Shown here one piece after another: positions 25,858-35,515 of a stretch of DNA of 64,000 bases. Under the pieces are notes generated by a model that was not told where the DNA came from, ran no database searches, and was given only the letters and a program-made list of their open reading frames with translations. This stretch comes from G041228335 sp964580905 (GTDB lineage Bacteria > Pseudomonadota > Alphaproteobacteria > Puniceispirillales > UBA1172): NCBI GenBank assembly GCA_964580905.1, contig CAZOLR010000005.1, positions 1-64,000 on the forward strand. Reading direction: 5' to 3'. Position 1 is the first letter of the stretch. Every line of letters starts with the position of its first letter. The translations under genes and the position numbers were made by a program.

Positions 25858-26358
25858 CTATTCCTCAGTGGTAACGGCGCGGCCCAGCCCCATGACGATG
25901 CGGGTTTCGGCTGGAACATTCGTCCGAAGAATAAAAATCGGGCGAGATTTGGCTTCCAGATCACCAATGAATGCCTCTTCGCTGAAGATATAACGTGAGA
26001 CAACTTCATCCTTGCTGTCAACAAATGCCAGGGTGATGTCAAAAGGAACACGTTCTGTCTTGTTCCGGTCATTCTGAAGTCGTTTCAGCATCAGCCCGAT
26101 ATCCATCTTCATGGCGTAGCCGTCACTTCGGGGCGTGCATTCGGCGGCCACACCGTTAAACCTGATGCTGACAACATGCTCAAGTTCCGCGCCGATGGTC
26201 ATTACTTGTTCCGCCCCTTCCGCGACTGATATATCCGGGCAGGCGACGACTTCAGGCTCAAAAGTGGAACAGCCTGCCAGTAATCCGGCCACAAGACACA
26301 TTGTCAGAGGGGCAAAAGACAGGGATCGACGAGAAGGTAGGCTGAAATTCTCTGTCAT
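25858..26358 (-). CDS. Predicted lipoprotein of unknown function
   Basis: A 166-residue protein with an N-terminal lipoprotein signal: basic residues, the hydrophobic LTMCLVAGLLAGCS, and a lipobox LLAGC with Cys at residue 30. The mature part has two further cysteines (VACPD, AAECT) and a beta-rich composition (MLKRLQNDRNKTERVPFDIT). I do not recognise a family. It should be anchored in the periplasm. It is divergent from ispH with about 100 bases between, and the atp terminator lies on its downstream side. Confidence 0.75.
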   Translation of the reverse strand: MTENFSLPSRRSLSFAPLTMCLVAGLLAGCSTFEPEVVACPDISVAEGAEQVMTIGAELEHVVSIRFNGVAAECTPRSDGYAMKMDIGLMLKRLQNDRNKTERVPFDITLAFVDSKDEVVSRYIFSEEAFIGDLEAKSRPIFILRTNVPAETRIVMGLGRAVTTEE

Positions 26359-26456
26359 GGGTTCTGCTACTCAAAAATTCGTGGTGGATATGACACTAGA
26401 CGGTTTTAAAATCGGTTTCAAGTTGACCTTATCGCAAACTTGAAGCAGAACAGGGC

Positions 26457-27422
26457 ATGGTTAGTTCTATGGCTGATATATCACCCTCCCCTGTCCGGAT
26501 CCGCCTTGCCACGCCACGCGGTTTCTGTGCCGGCGTTGATCGTGCTGTTCGTATAGTTGAAGTCGCACTTGAGAAATTCGGCGCGCCGGTCTACGTCCGC
26601 CACGAGATCGTGCATAACCGGCACGTCGTGGATCGTCTTGCCGGAATGGGGGCTGTATTTGTTCAGGAACTCGATGAAGTTCCCGAAGGTGCCCCGGTTG
26701 TTTTTTCCGCCCATGGCGTAGCCAAAACAGTCGTTTCTGAGGCCGAACGCCGTAAGATGATTGCTGTTGATGCCACCTGCCCGCTTGTAACCAAGGTTCA
26801 TATCGAAGCGCATCGCCATGAACGTGAAGGCGCCCACATCCTGCTGATAGGACATCGGGGCCATCCTGAAGTCGAAGGAACGATGGGTCAGGTTCCGGAA
26901 GGCACTATGACCTTGATCGAAACACCTGAAGATGCTGAAGACGTTTCCATTCCCAAAGGTAGTTTCCCTGCATTCGCCACCCAGACAACACTTTCCGTAG
27001 ACGATACGGCAGAAGTCATCGCTGTTCTCAAACGCCGTTTTCCTGATATCCGGGGGCCGCGTGGTGAAGATATCTGCTACGCAACCACCAACCGTCAGCA
27101 GGCGGTTAAAGCCATTGCCGATGGCGCGGATATGGTGCTCGTCGTCGGCGCATCGAATTCATCGAATTCCAGGCGTCTGGTTGAAGTTGCCCTGAAAGCC
27201 GGCGCAAAAGATGCCATGCTCATTGCCTCAGCCGCTGATATTGACCATAAGCGACTGGCGGGTGCCGGCATTATCGGCCTTTCCGCCGGAGCTTCTGCAC
27301 CCGAAGTCCTTGTTCAGGACGTGATTCAAACCTTGAAAGACACCTATGGTGCATCGGTAGAAGAGGTTGAAACCGTTTCCGAAGACATCAGCTTTAACCT
27401 GCCAGCCGCACTCCGGGATTGA
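26457..27422 (+). CDS. ispH: 4-hydroxy-3-methylbut-2-enyl diphosphate reductase
   Basis: The last enzyme of the MEP isoprenoid pathway, making IPP and DMAPP. The three cluster cysteines are Cys24 (PRGFCAGVDRA), Cys108 (VDATCPLVTKVH) and Cys207 (GEDICYATTNRQ). The substrate motif GASNSSNSRRL is also present. The 321-residue length is normal. ATG 26457 is used; Met5 (26469) is possible, and neither has a clear ribosome-binding site. thrB follows after three bases. Confidence 0.97.
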   Translation: MVSSMADISPSPVRIRLATPRGFCAGVDRAVRIVEVALEKFGAPVYVRHEIVHNRHVVDRLAGMGAVFVQELDEVPEGAPVVFSAHGVAKTVVSEAERRKMIAVDATCPLVTKVHIEAHRHEREGAHILLIGHRGHPEVEGTMGQVPEGTMTLIETPEDAEDVSIPKGSFPAFATQTTLSVDDTAEVIAVLKRRFPDIRGPRGEDICYATTNRQQAVKAIADGADMVLVVGASNSSNSRRLVEVALKAGAKDAMLIASAADIDHKRLAGAGIIGLSAGASAPEVLVQDVIQTLKDTYGASVEEVETVSEDISFNLPAALRD

Positions 27423-27425
27423 TCC

Positions 27426-28391
27426 ATGGCCGTATATACCCGCGTTGAAGAAAATGATCTTACATCTTTTCTCCAAACCTATGATATCGGCGAGGCCACC
27501 AGTTTTTCCGGTATTACCGAAGGGGTTGAAAATTCGAACTACCGGCTGAACACCACCAAAGGCGCCTATATCCTTACCCTTTATGAAAAACGTGTTCGGG
27601 TGGAAGATCTGCCCTTTTTCATCGGGCTGATGGCGCATATGGCAAAGGCCGGGATCACCTGCCCCGAACCCGTGGCTGACAAGAACGGAAATGTGCTCAA
27701 AGAGCTCAACGGGAAAGCCGCGGCCATCGTCACCTTTCTTGAAGGAACATGGAATGCAACCCCGTCACCGGCGCGTTGCCGGGCCGCAGGACAAACACTT
27801 GCCCAAATGCATCTGGCGGGGCAGGACTTTTCACTAAGACGGAAGAATGCCCTTGATGCCGACGCCTGGCGTCCGCTTCTCAATTCTGCTGGCCGGGATG
27901 ATATCAACACCCTCAGGGCCGGACTCTATGAAGAAGCCGGCGAAAGGCTTGATTCCATCCTGGCTGACTGGCCTGAGAACCTGCCTTCCGGAGTCCTTCA
28001 TGCCGATCTCTTCCCCGATAATGTTCTTTTTGTAGGCAATGACGTCACCGGGGTGATAGATTTCTATTTCGCCTGCAATGACATGCTCGCCTACGATCTT
28101 GCTATAATGCTCAACGCATGGTGTTTTGAGCCCGATGGCAGTTTCAATATCACCAAATCCCGGCAACTGATTGACGGCTATCAGTCTGTCCGGCCCTTAA
28201 ACGAGGAAGAAATCGCCTCAATACCGGTGTTATGCAGGGGATCAGCCATGCGGTTTTTTCTGACCCGGCTCTACGACTGGATACATACCCCTCCGGATGC
28301 TCAGGTCAGGCCACATGATCCGATGGCCTACTGGAAGCGGCTCAACTTTCATCATCAGGTGAAAACACCGGAAGGATACGGAGTGAGATAA
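27426..28391 (+). CDS. thrB: Homoserine kinase (APH-fold, ThrB2 type)
   Basis: A 321-residue kinase of the aminoglycoside-phosphotransferase fold that phosphorylates homoserine in threonine synthesis. Hallmarks are SGITEGVENSNYRL, YILTLYEKRV and the catalytic loop VLHADLFPDNVLF followed by VTGVIDFYFACNDMLAYDLA. This is the alpha/beta-proteobacterial type, not the GHMP type of E. coli. It lies between ispH and rnhA; its stop overlaps the rnhA start by one base. The next enzyme, ThrC, is encoded at 33345-34751. Confidence 0.95.
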   Translation: MAVYTRVEENDLTSFLQTYDIGEATSFSGITEGVENSNYRLNTTKGAYILTLYEKRVRVEDLPFFIGLMAHMAKAGITCPEPVADKNGNVLKELNGKAAAIVTFLEGTWNATPSPARCRAAGQTLAQMHLAGQDFSLRRKNALDADAWRPLLNSAGRDDINTLRAGLYEEAGERLDSILADWPENLPSGVLHADLFPDNVLFVGNDVTGVIDFYFACNDMLAYDLAIMLNAWCFEPDGSFNITKSRQLIDGYQSVRPLNEEEIASIPVLCRGSAMRFFLTRLYDWIHTPPDAQVRPHDPMAYWKRLNFHHQVKTPEGYGVR

Positions 28392-28831
28392 TGGCACGGC
28401 CGGTGATGATCTATACCGACGGATCCTGCCTAGGCAATCCGGGACCGGGTGGCTGGGCCGCTATTCTCGTCTATGGCGATGTCGAAAAAGAACTGAGCGG
28501 CGGCGAAGCGGATACAACGAATAACCGGATGGAGCTGATGGCCGCTATTGCCGCGCTTGAGGCCCTGACGCGGCCCGTGGCCTGCACCATCACCTCAGAC
28601 AGCGTCTATCTTAAGGACGGCATTACCAGGTGGATCCATGGCTGGAAAAAGAACGGCTGGAAGACAGCGGCAAAGAAGCCGGTCAAGAACAAGGATCTCT
28701 GGGAACGACTGGATACAGCCCTCGGCCGGCATAATGTCAGCTGGGAGTGGGTCAAAGGCCATGCCGGTCACCCGATGAACGAGCGCTGTGATGATCTTGC
28801 CAGGGCTGAAGCCGAACGTATCAAGGCCTAA
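28391..28831 (+). CDS. rnhA: Ribonuclease HI
   Basis: A 146-residue enzyme cleaving RNA in RNA-DNA hybrids. The DEDD residues are visible: Asp10 in YTDGSCLGNPGPGGWA, Glu48 in NNRMELMAAI, Asp70 in TSDSVYLKDG and a last Asp in NERCDDLARAEA. The substrate-binding basic segment is WIHGWKKNGWKTAAKKPVKN. It starts within the thrB stop codon (TAATG) and overlaps the convergent peroxiredoxin gene by four bases at the stops. Confidence 0.98.
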   Translation: MARPVMIYTDGSCLGNPGPGGWAAILVYGDVEKELSGGEADTTNNRMELMAAIAALEALTRPVACTITSDSVYLKDGITRWIHGWKKNGWKTAAKKPVKNKDLWERLDTALGRHNVSWEWVKGHAGHPMNERCDDLARAEAERIKA

Positions 28832-29310
28832 AGGTGCTTCAGCACATGTTCGGCGGATGATATTTCAAACGCTCCGGGTTCTTCGATAAAAACATGGGTG
28901 GTGACACCATCTTCGGCAATTAGCGCCAGACGCCCTGCCCTTGTATTGCCCAGAACAGGCGTTTTGACCACCAGAACCCCCATGGCATCAGCGGCGTTTC
29001 CTTCCGGGTCCGCCAGCATGTCAATTTTGCCGTCAGCGCCACTGTCACGTCCCCATGCGTGCATGACATGCGCATCATTCACTGCAAGGCAACCGATGGC
29101 ATCAACACCCTTGTTGTGAAAAGACGCCGCCATTTCAACAAAGCCTGGAAGATGCCGCGCCGAGCATGTAGGCGTGAACGCCCCGGGAACAGCAATGAGA
29201 ACAACTTTACGCCCCCGTGACCAGTCTTTCAGCGAGGTTTCCTCAATACCGTCATCGGTCTTGATATGTATAAGTGTATCGGGGAGTGTTTCACCAGTTG
29301 TTATAGGCAT
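28828..29310 (-). CDS. Peroxiredoxin, Prx5 type
   Basis: A 160-residue thiol peroxidase of the Prx5/AhpC-TSA redoxin group. The peroxidatic Cys49 is in VPGAFTPTCSARHLPGF. Another Cys at 74 (AIGCLAVND) is not in the usual resolving position of atypical 2-Cys Prx5, so the reductant is unclear. It should reduce hydroperoxides in the cytoplasm. It follows the rnhA end convergently, and this thrB-rnhA-prx arrangement recurs in alphaproteobacteria (from memory). Confidence 0.92.
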   Translation of the reverse strand: MPITTGETLPDTLIHIKTDDGIEETSLKDWSRGRKVVLIAVPGAFTPTCSARHLPGFVEMAASFHNKGVDAIGCLAVNDAHVMHAWGRDSGADGKIDMLADPEGNAADAMGVLVVKTPVLGNTRAGRLALIAEDGVTTHVFIEEPGAFEISSAEHVLKHL

Positions 29311-29380
29311 GCGGGGACTCCAGTCAGGATTTGTTTACTTGCATCAAATTAGGACAGAATGATGCGCTTACAAGGGCGGA

Positions 29381-31330
29381 TCAGTTGCCGCTGGCACGTC
29401 TGATGGCGTCCAGCACCATGGATGTTGTCAGGATCTCTCCAAGGGGAATGCCCTGCGGCGCTGCAGGGCCGTAAACCATATTGAACGGGATACCGTAACG
29501 TCCGTTCAAGGCAAGATACCGGCTGATCTCATCATCCGGTTTTGTCCAGTCTGCGCGCAAAAGCTTCACCTCACGGGCGCGAAATTCTTCCATGACCTGT
29601 TCGGTGTTAAGCACAAAGACCTTGTTTGTCTGGCATGTGATGCACCAATCGGCCGTAACATCGACAAAAACAACCTGCCCGATGGATGCTTTTTCTTCGG
29701 CAAGGCCCGGTGACCATGTCTGCCACAGCCCGTCAGGTGAAGTGCTGGCTGAAAGATGTGTTGCCAGCACCGTGACAAGCCAGAAGGATGTTGCAAAAAG
29801 ACCGGCCGCCAGCACCCGTTTCAGGCCGATAAGCCAACGGCCCGGGCGCGGCAGGAATCCAACAAGCGACGGCCGGGCCGCCACGGCTATCCATGGCGAG
29901 GCAAGCCCTGCCCCCATCACGACAAAGATCAGCATCAGCACATCTCCAGGTGCCGTCAGCGCGAAGGCTACAGCCGTACCAACAAAAGGCGCGGAACAAG
30001 GGGTTGCAAGAAGTGTTGCCAATGCACCTGAGAAAAAATCACCAACCAGACCTGACGGCAGTGCCCGCCCCCAATTCTGAATAAAACCCGGGACGGGAAG
30101 AATGGTTATATCAAGCATCATCAACCCGAAAAAACCGATTGCCAGCGCGGCGAAGATAAGAAAAACAGGTTGCTGGAACTGGATCCCCCAGCCAATGGCA
30201 ATACCGGCGCTGCGAAGCGCATAGACCGAAAGGCCAAGAAGGACAAATGACGTCACCACCCCGGCGGCGGTGGCGAGAAAAGACCACCTGATCTTTCTTT
30301 TTTCCTCACCACCATGGCCAAGCACAGACGCCAGTTTCAGCGACAGGACCGGAAGCACGCATGGCATGACATTCAGAATAACACCGCCCAGAAACGCAAC
30401 CATAAGCATGGCAAAAAGACCATCACCAAATCCTGCCCCGAAGGTCGGTGCGCCGCCTTTGGCCTCAGTTACCGTGGTTGCGGCTTCCAGCAAAAACGCA
30501 GGGGAAATGACCGTGACCATAATGGCTTCACCAAGAAGTTCCGTTGGCGGCCTGCCGCTGATCTCAAGCCTTGAAAATCCCTGAGCAAATTTCGGTTTCG
30601 CGAAACTGAACCCCGAAACAGTTTCGATCAGGATATCACCTTCATGCAATGGCACAGCCTTGCCATTACGTTCCAGCCGCACCTCAAGACCGCCATCCCG
30701 GAGCTCAGCGGCCACCAGATCAACCCCGGCCGCAGTACCCGGACCCGGCACCCGTGATCTGAATTCCGCCATTTTTCTGGCTTCGGCCGAAGCCGTGGCC
30801 TGCCCCGAAGGCAGGGAGACAGACAGGGTTTCCCGAACAGGAATGCAGATATCACTGCAGACAAGCCCTTCAAGCAAGGCACTTACGGCAAAACCCTTTC
30901 CCGGGTTTTCAAGATCAAGCGTCAGGGGCAGGATAACGTGCTCACCGTATCCGAAACTGTCAAAGCCCAGGATGCTGAAACGAACAGGAGCCGGAAAATC
31001 CAGCCTGTGTCCCCGGACAGCCGGAGAGGCGGAAAAATCAAGCACCGGTGGCAAGCCAGCATCACCGGGGCTGCGCCAATAGACTTTCCAGCCCGGTTCA
31101 AGCCTGAATTCAAGCCCTGCGTCGATACTCCCTGAAGATCCGGCGGCATCAGTTGCGGTGACAATCCGGGCTTTCATAACCTCATTTCCCTGCCAGGGAC
31201 CGGCCGCCGCCCTTGCGTCTGCCGTCCAGAAAAGCCCAGCCCAGAGAACAAGGGCGCAAAGGAAAATTCCCGGAATAAAACCGGATAAATTTCTGCTGAT
31301 CAGCGATCTGATGTCGGGTTGCGTTGCCAT
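29381..31330 (-). CDS. DsbD/ScsB-like membrane thiol:disulfide reductase
   Basis: A 649-residue protein carrying reducing equivalents from the cytoplasm to the periplasm. After a signal anchor there is an N-terminal DsbC/D-like periplasmic domain (about 40-280, with GLVCSDICIPVRETL). A DsbD transmembrane core of about eight helices follows, with conserved Cys-Pro segments NVMPCVLPVLSLK and LATPCSAPFVGTA. A C-terminal thioredoxin domain has WCITC at about 560. The layout matches the ScsB branch more than classical E. coli DsbD. It may supply CcmG or Scs partners; none are adjacent. Confidence 0.9.
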   Translation of the reverse strand: MATQPDIRSLISRNLSGFIPGIFLCALVLWAGLFWTADARAAAGPWQGNEVMKARIVTATDAAGSSGSIDAGLEFRLEPGWKVYWRSPGDAGLPPVLDFSASPAVRGHRLDFPAPVRFSILGFDSFGYGEHVILPLTLDLENPGKGFAVSALLEGLVCSDICIPVRETLSVSLPSGQATASAEARKMAEFRSRVPGPGTAAGVDLVAAELRDGGLEVRLERNGKAVPLHEGDILIETVSGFSFAKPKFAQGFSRLEISGRPPTELLGEAIMVTVISPAFLLEAATTVTEAKGGAPTFGAGFGDGLFAMLMVAFLGGVILNVMPCVLPVLSLKLASVLGHGGEEKRKIRWSFLATAAGVVTSFVLLGLSVYALRSAGIAIGWGIQFQQPVFLIFAALAIGFFGLMMLDITILPVPGFIQNWGRALPSGLVGDFFSGALATLLATPCSAPFVGTAVAFALTAPGDVLMLIFVVMGAGLASPWIAVAARPSLVGFLPRPGRWLIGLKRVLAAGLFATSFWLVTVLATHLSASTSPDGLWQTWSPGLAEEKASIGQVVFVDVTADWCITCQTNKVFVLNTEQVMEEFRAREVKLLRADWTKPDDEISRYLALNGRYGIPFNMVYGPAAPQGIPLGEILTTSMVLDAIRRASGN

Positions 31331-31466
31331 GGCCGCACTATACCTTACCTTGTCTTTAATCCAAGCATGTCGTTAAGGCATTTTCAGGGCAATGATATTT
31401 TATCTGGTCAAGTTGGTGAATTGAGTTTAGGCTTTTAATCTGGGTACAAGAAAGGGGTGTTTTGCC

Positions 31467-32024
31467 TTGGCAAATTACCTGACAGGCCAGTTGCTCATCG
31501 CAATGCCGCAAATGGATGATAAACGGTTCCGTAATACCGTCATTCTGATATGCAGTCATGACAGCGAAGCGGCCATGGGCGTGATTGTCAATCAACCTGT
31601 TGAAAACCTCTGCCTTGAAGGGCTTGCTGAACAAATCGGCATAGGAACACCGCTATTTGCCGGCAATACGCCTGTTTATAATGGCGGGCCGATGGAACAA
31701 TCCCGCGGGATGGTGGTCCATTCCTCCGAACATATGCTCCCCGACAGTATTTCCATCACCCATTCCATGGCCATGACATCAAATATCAAGATCATCACCG
31801 AAATTGCCAATGGGTATGGCCCGGGCGAATATATTGTCACGCTAGGCCATGCCAGCTGGTCAGCCGGACAGCTGGAACGTGAAATCCGCAGCAATGTCTG
31901 GCTCACGATGCCGTTTCAGAAAGACCTTGTGTTCAGCGAGTCCATCGATACGGTCTGGGACAGTTGTTTTTCACGTCTCGGCATTTCGGCGGCACATATA
32001 TCCACCACCGCCGGCCATGCCTGA
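31467..32024 (+). CDS. yqgE: YqgE/AlgH family protein (UPF0301)
   Basis: A 185-residue protein of the widespread UPF0301 family. Hallmarks are YLTGQLLIAMPQMDDKRF at the N-terminus, CSHDSEAAMGVIVNQPV, the NGGPMEQSRGMVVHS segment, and GHASWSAGQLEREI. Its molecular role is not established. The start is TTG 31467, with AAAGGGG nine bases upstream; no suitable ATG exists before the conserved region. It stands alone between dsbD-like and the M16 peptidase. Confidence 0.9.
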   Translation: MANYLTGQLLIAMPQMDDKRFRNTVILICSHDSEAAMGVIVNQPVENLCLEGLAEQIGIGTPLFAGNTPVYNGGPMEQSRGMVVHSSEHMLPDSISITHSMAMTSNIKIITEIANGYGPGEYIVTLGHASWSAGQLEREIRSNVWLTMPFQKDLVFSESIDTVWDSCFSRLGISAAHISTTAGHA

Positions 32025-32051
32025 CAGTCATCAGGCCTGTGTCCCATTAAA

Positions 32052-33341
32052 TCATCCGCCGAAAGCCTGATCCAGCAACGCCGGGTCTTCGAGTTCAGCA
32101 ACACCATCCGGCCCTATCGCCGCAAGCGTTGGTGGTTGTTGCAACAGCGTTCTTGCCATATGGCGAATATCGGCTGATGAAATCCGCTGTATCTGCTCAA
32201 GAATTGAGGATGTTGACCTCACCTCGCCATAAAGCCGAAGATGCCTTGGCAGTATTTCACCCACGGCCACCACACTTTCCTGCCGCATACGCAGATTTGC
32301 GCTGATCTGGGCAATAGCACGATGTGTTTCATCATCCGTTGCACCATCCGCCACGGCGTTCAGCTGATCACCGGCAAGCCGTACCATCCGCGCGGCGTCT
32401 TGCCGGGACGTGCCAGCATAGATACCGAAATAGCCGCTGTCGCTGAACCCCTGCGGAAAAGAAAAGACACTGTAGCAGAGCCCCTGTTTTTCACGTGCCT
32501 CCTGAAAAAGACGTGACGACATGCCCCCGCCATAGAGCACGGACAAGGCCGAGAGGATATGCATATCCTCATGGGCGGCAGGTAATCCGGCAAAACCGAT
32601 GACAAGGTGAGTCTGCTCAAGATCACGTGTAATCGTCCGGCACCGTGCTTTTGAAGAAACCGGCCAGGACGGCTTTTCGCGCGGGCAGGATTGAGGTGCA
32701 TCACCAAGATCAGAAAAATTCGCTTCAATCTTCCGGACAAGCTGTTCATGATCAAGCGCACCAGCCGCGGAAATGATGATATTCGGCTTGTGATAGTGCC
32801 TTTTTCGGAAGCCATGAATATCAGCCTGCTCAAAACTGTTGACGCTGTCCACTGTCCCGAGAATTGGCCGGCCCAGTGTATGATCCGGAAAACTGACCTC
32901 ACGTGAAAGATCAAACACAATGTCATCCGGCGTGTCGTTGGCCTGGCCGATTTCCTGAATAATGACACCTTTCTCACGCGCAATCTCTTCGTCAGGGAAG
33001 GTTGAGCGGATCACGATATCCGCCAGCAACTCAACACCAAAAGCAAGATCTTCAGGCAGAATGCGCAGATAATAAGCGGTTTCTTCTGAGCTTGTATGGG
33101 CATTGATATAGCCGCCTATATCTTCCACTTCACGCGCGATATCCGCCGCAGTCCGTGTGGTTGTGCCCTTGAAGGCCATATGTTCAAGCATATGCGCCAT
33201 GCCGTGCTCACGGGCGAGTTCATCCCTTGCACCGGCATTGACCCACGTGCCGACAGAGACGCTTTCCACCCCCGGCATCTGTGCTGAAACAACCCGGAGT
33301 CCTCCGGGCAGGTCTGTCTGCTGGATGAGAGGGCCTGCCAT
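32052..33341 (-). CDS. M16 family zinc peptidase (processing-peptidase-like)
   Basis: A 429-residue M16B peptidase with the inverted zinc motif HMLEH (His50, Glu53, His54) in GMAHMLEHMAFKGT and the distal Glu in a SSEETAYYLRIL segment. The C-terminal half has GGGMSSRLFQEAREKQGLCYSV, typical of the mitochondrial processing peptidase beta-like group. No signal peptide is seen, so it is probably cytoplasmic. It starts three bases after the thrC stop and is probably the last gene of the long minus-strand cox-thrC operon. Confidence 0.95.
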   Translation of the reverse strand: MAGPLIQQTDLPGGLRVVSAQMPGVESVSVGTWVNAGARDELAREHGMAHMLEHMAFKGTTTRTAADIAREVEDIGGYINAHTSSEETAYYLRILPEDLAFGVELLADIVIRSTFPDEEIAREKGVIIQEIGQANDTPDDIVFDLSREVSFPDHTLGRPILGTVDSVNSFEQADIHGFRKRHYHKPNIIISAAGALDHEQLVRKIEANFSDLGDAPQSCPREKPSWPVSSKARCRTITRDLEQTHLVIGFAGLPAAHEDMHILSALSVLYGGGMSSRLFQEAREKQGLCYSVFSFPQGFSDSGYFGIYAGTSRQDAARMVRLAGDQLNAVADGATDDETHRAIAQISANLRMRQESVVAVGEILPRHLRLYGEVRSTSSILEQIQRISSADIRHMARTLLQQPPTLAAIGPDGVAELEDPALLDQAFGG

Positions 33342-33344
33342 GGC

Positions 33345-34751
33345 TTACTGACGTCGCTCCGCTTCAAGGAGTGCCGCGATGGCCTCAGGCTGGCTTGTGC
33401 AATGGTGCATCCGCTCTTCACGTTCCATGAGATCACTGAGATGCGGCGGTAATGCCGGCGCTATGCCAATGGCTTTTTCAACCACTGACGGGAATTTGGC
33501 CGGATGCGCACAGGCCAGTGCCACAATGGGCACGCTCGCCTCAATGCTTCCTTCGGCTCGGGCGTTGCGCGCCGCCGCAACACCGATGGCGGAATGCGGA
33601 TCAAGTGTAATCCCGGCTGAGGCGTAGCTGTGTTTGATTTCCTCAACTGTACCTGCATCATCAAGCCGGAAGGGTTGGAACAACACACGGGCCCGGTCAA
33701 GAATATCGGGGCTGACGTCAAACTCCCCCGTTTCGCTGAACTTCTGCATCTGGGATCGCACCGCCTCGCCATCACGATCAAGCAATTCAAAGAGAAGACG
33801 TTCAAAATTACTTGAGATCTGGATATCCATGGACGGGCTGAATGACGGCTCGACCCGGCGCCGCTCCATCCGGCCAGAGGTGAAAAAACGGGTGAGGATA
33901 TCGTTGCGATTGGACGCGCAGATAAGTGTTTTTATGGGCAAGCCCATTTTTCGGGCCACGTATCCGGCAAAGATATTGCCGAAATTCCCCGTAGGAACCG
34001 AGAACGCGACTTCACGTTCCGGCGCACCCAACGCAAGCGCGCTCGTAGCGTAATATACAATCTGCGGCATCAACCTTGCCCAGTTGATCGAATTGATCGC
34101 CGACAACCCCATCCTGTCCCGGAATTCAAGATCACGAAACAGAGCCTTGACCGCGTCCTGACACGCATCGAAATCACCATCAACAGCGATGGCATGCGCA
34201 CCGTCGGCAATGACCGAGGTCATCTGGCGCTGCTGGATCGGGGACACACGACCTTCAGGGAAAAGAATGAAGATATCAACGAAATCCCTGCCCTGAAAGG
34301 CTTCAAGGGCAGCTGATCCCGTATCGCCACTGGTCGCGCCCAGAATAACGGCACGTTTGCCTCTCGCCTCCAGAGCGCGGTCAAACGCCCGGGACAGGAA
34401 CTGCATGGCGTAATCCTTAAACGCGATGGTCGGGCCGTGAAACAGCTCACAGACATGGATATTGTCTTCAATCTCAACCAGCGGTGCCACATCCGGATGG
34501 GCAAAATCTGCATAGGTGTCCCGCGCCAGCGAAGTCATTTCCTCAAGCGTAATTTCACCGTCGGTGAATACCGACATGATGCGAGCGGCAACCTCGGCAT
34601 AGGGCCTGCCCTTCAACTGCCGCCATTCGTCGTCATCAAGTCGGGGCCAGTCCACGGGGAGATAAAGCCCGCCATCCCGCGCCAAACCGGAAAGAAGGGC
34701 ATCCTCAAAACCGATGGGGCCATCCTTGCCCCGGGTGCTGATATATTTCAT
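33345..34751 (-). CDS. thrC: Threonine synthase
   Basis: A 468-residue PLP enzyme making threonine from O-phosphohomoserine. The N-terminus is MKYISTRGKDGPIGFEDALL, and the PLP lysine is in LFHGPTIAFKDYAMQFL. Other conserved parts are LGATSGDTGSAALEAF and SVPTGNFGNIFAGYVA. It is the long (yeast/E. coli type II) form. It overlaps the surf1 stop by four bases (ATGA), and the M16 peptidase follows. Its substrate is made by ThrB at 27426-28391. Confidence 0.97.
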   Translation of the reverse strand: MKYISTRGKDGPIGFEDALLSGLARDGGLYLPVDWPRLDDDEWRQLKGRPYAEVAARIMSVFTDGEITLEEMTSLARDTYADFAHPDVAPLVEIEDNIHVCELFHGPTIAFKDYAMQFLSRAFDRALEARGKRAVILGATSGDTGSAALEAFQGRDFVDIFILFPEGRVSPIQQRQMTSVIADGAHAIAVDGDFDACQDAVKALFRDLEFRDRMGLSAINSINWARLMPQIVYYATSALALGAPEREVAFSVPTGNFGNIFAGYVARKMGLPIKTLICASNRNDILTRFFTSGRMERRRVEPSFSPSMDIQISSNFERLLFELLDRDGEAVRSQMQKFSETGEFDVSPDILDRARVLFQPFRLDDAGTVEEIKHSYASAGITLDPHSAIGVAAARNARAEGSIEASVPIVALACAHPAKFPSVVEKAIGIAPALPPHLSDLMEREERMHHCTSQPEAIAALLEAERRQ

Positions 34752-35485
34752 GACACATCCCCTTCACGTCCCGCGCCGAACCTGAGACGGCCAGCCTGAT
34801 GATGCCAGGAGGCATAAACCCCGATCAACCCCAAAGCAAGACCATACCAGGTCAGGGCATAATGCCAGTGATCGTTGGGGATATTGATTTCAACCGCCGC
34901 ACCGATAGGCAACACATAGGGGCCATCGGGACGCAGCGCATCAGCTGTATAGGTGGTGATCAGTGTATCACCAAGCTGATGGTGCGCCGCGATATCCGGA
35001 ATGGAAAGCGTGAACCAGTCATCTTTTTCCGGTGCATTATCCGGCACAAAACGGCCTTTTTGCACCGGCAGGCGAAGTATCGCCTCAACCCTGACTTCCC
35101 CTTCGGTCAGCGTTGACGGACGCGACGAGGGGGTGCGGTAATCTTCAGCGACCCAACCTCTGTTGATCAGGAGGATACGGCCATCGCGTAACTGCATAGG
35201 TGTGATGACATGATACCCTGCGGTTCCCTCGAACGTCCGGCCGATGAGCTGAACTTCGGCGTCATGCATCCAGTTTCCTTGTGCAACGATACGCCGGAAC
35301 TGATGTGACGCCGCCGATTCACCCCCGGGCGGTGCTATCGCCTCAGCCATGGCGCGGGACGTGAAATCTGCGATCAGCGCATCTTTCCACTGCATACGCA
35401 TCACCTGCCATGTCCCAAGCCACAAAAGAATGCAGAGCGCCGGAACAGCTGCAACTGTCATCCATAAAGCCGGGCGAAACGTCAT
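34748..35485 (-). CDS. SURF1 family cytochrome oxidase assembly protein
   Basis: A 245-residue membrane protein with two transmembrane helices, one at each end, and a periplasmic domain between. SURF1 helps insert heme a into oxidase subunit I. Conserved parts are the N-terminal LWLGTWQVMRMQWK, the GTAGYHVITPMQLRDGRILLINRGWV segment (shortened here to its core ILLINRGWV), and the C-terminal NDHWHYALTWYGLALGLIGV. AGGAAAAG precedes ATG 35485. It lies between DUF983 and thrC. Confidence 0.93.
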   Translation of the reverse strand: MTFRPALWMTVAAVPALCILLWLGTWQVMRMQWKDALIADFTSRAMAEAIAPPGGESAASHQFRRIVAQGNWMHDAEVQLIGRTFEGTAGYHVITPMQLRDGRILLINRGWVAEDYRTPSSRPSTLTEGEVRVEAILRLPVQKGRFVPDNAPEKDDWFTLSIPDIAAHHQLGDTLITTYTADALRPDGPYVLPIGAAVEINIPNDHWHYALTWYGLALGLIGVYASWHHQAGRLRFGAGREGDVS

Positions 35486-35515
35486 TTTCTTTTCCTATAA
35501 TTTGCGTGGCCGTGA

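Noticed and set aside
27165..27180. Direct repeat of ATCGAATTC
   Set aside because: It encodes the repeated Ser-Asn of the conserved IspH substrate motif, so protein function explains it.
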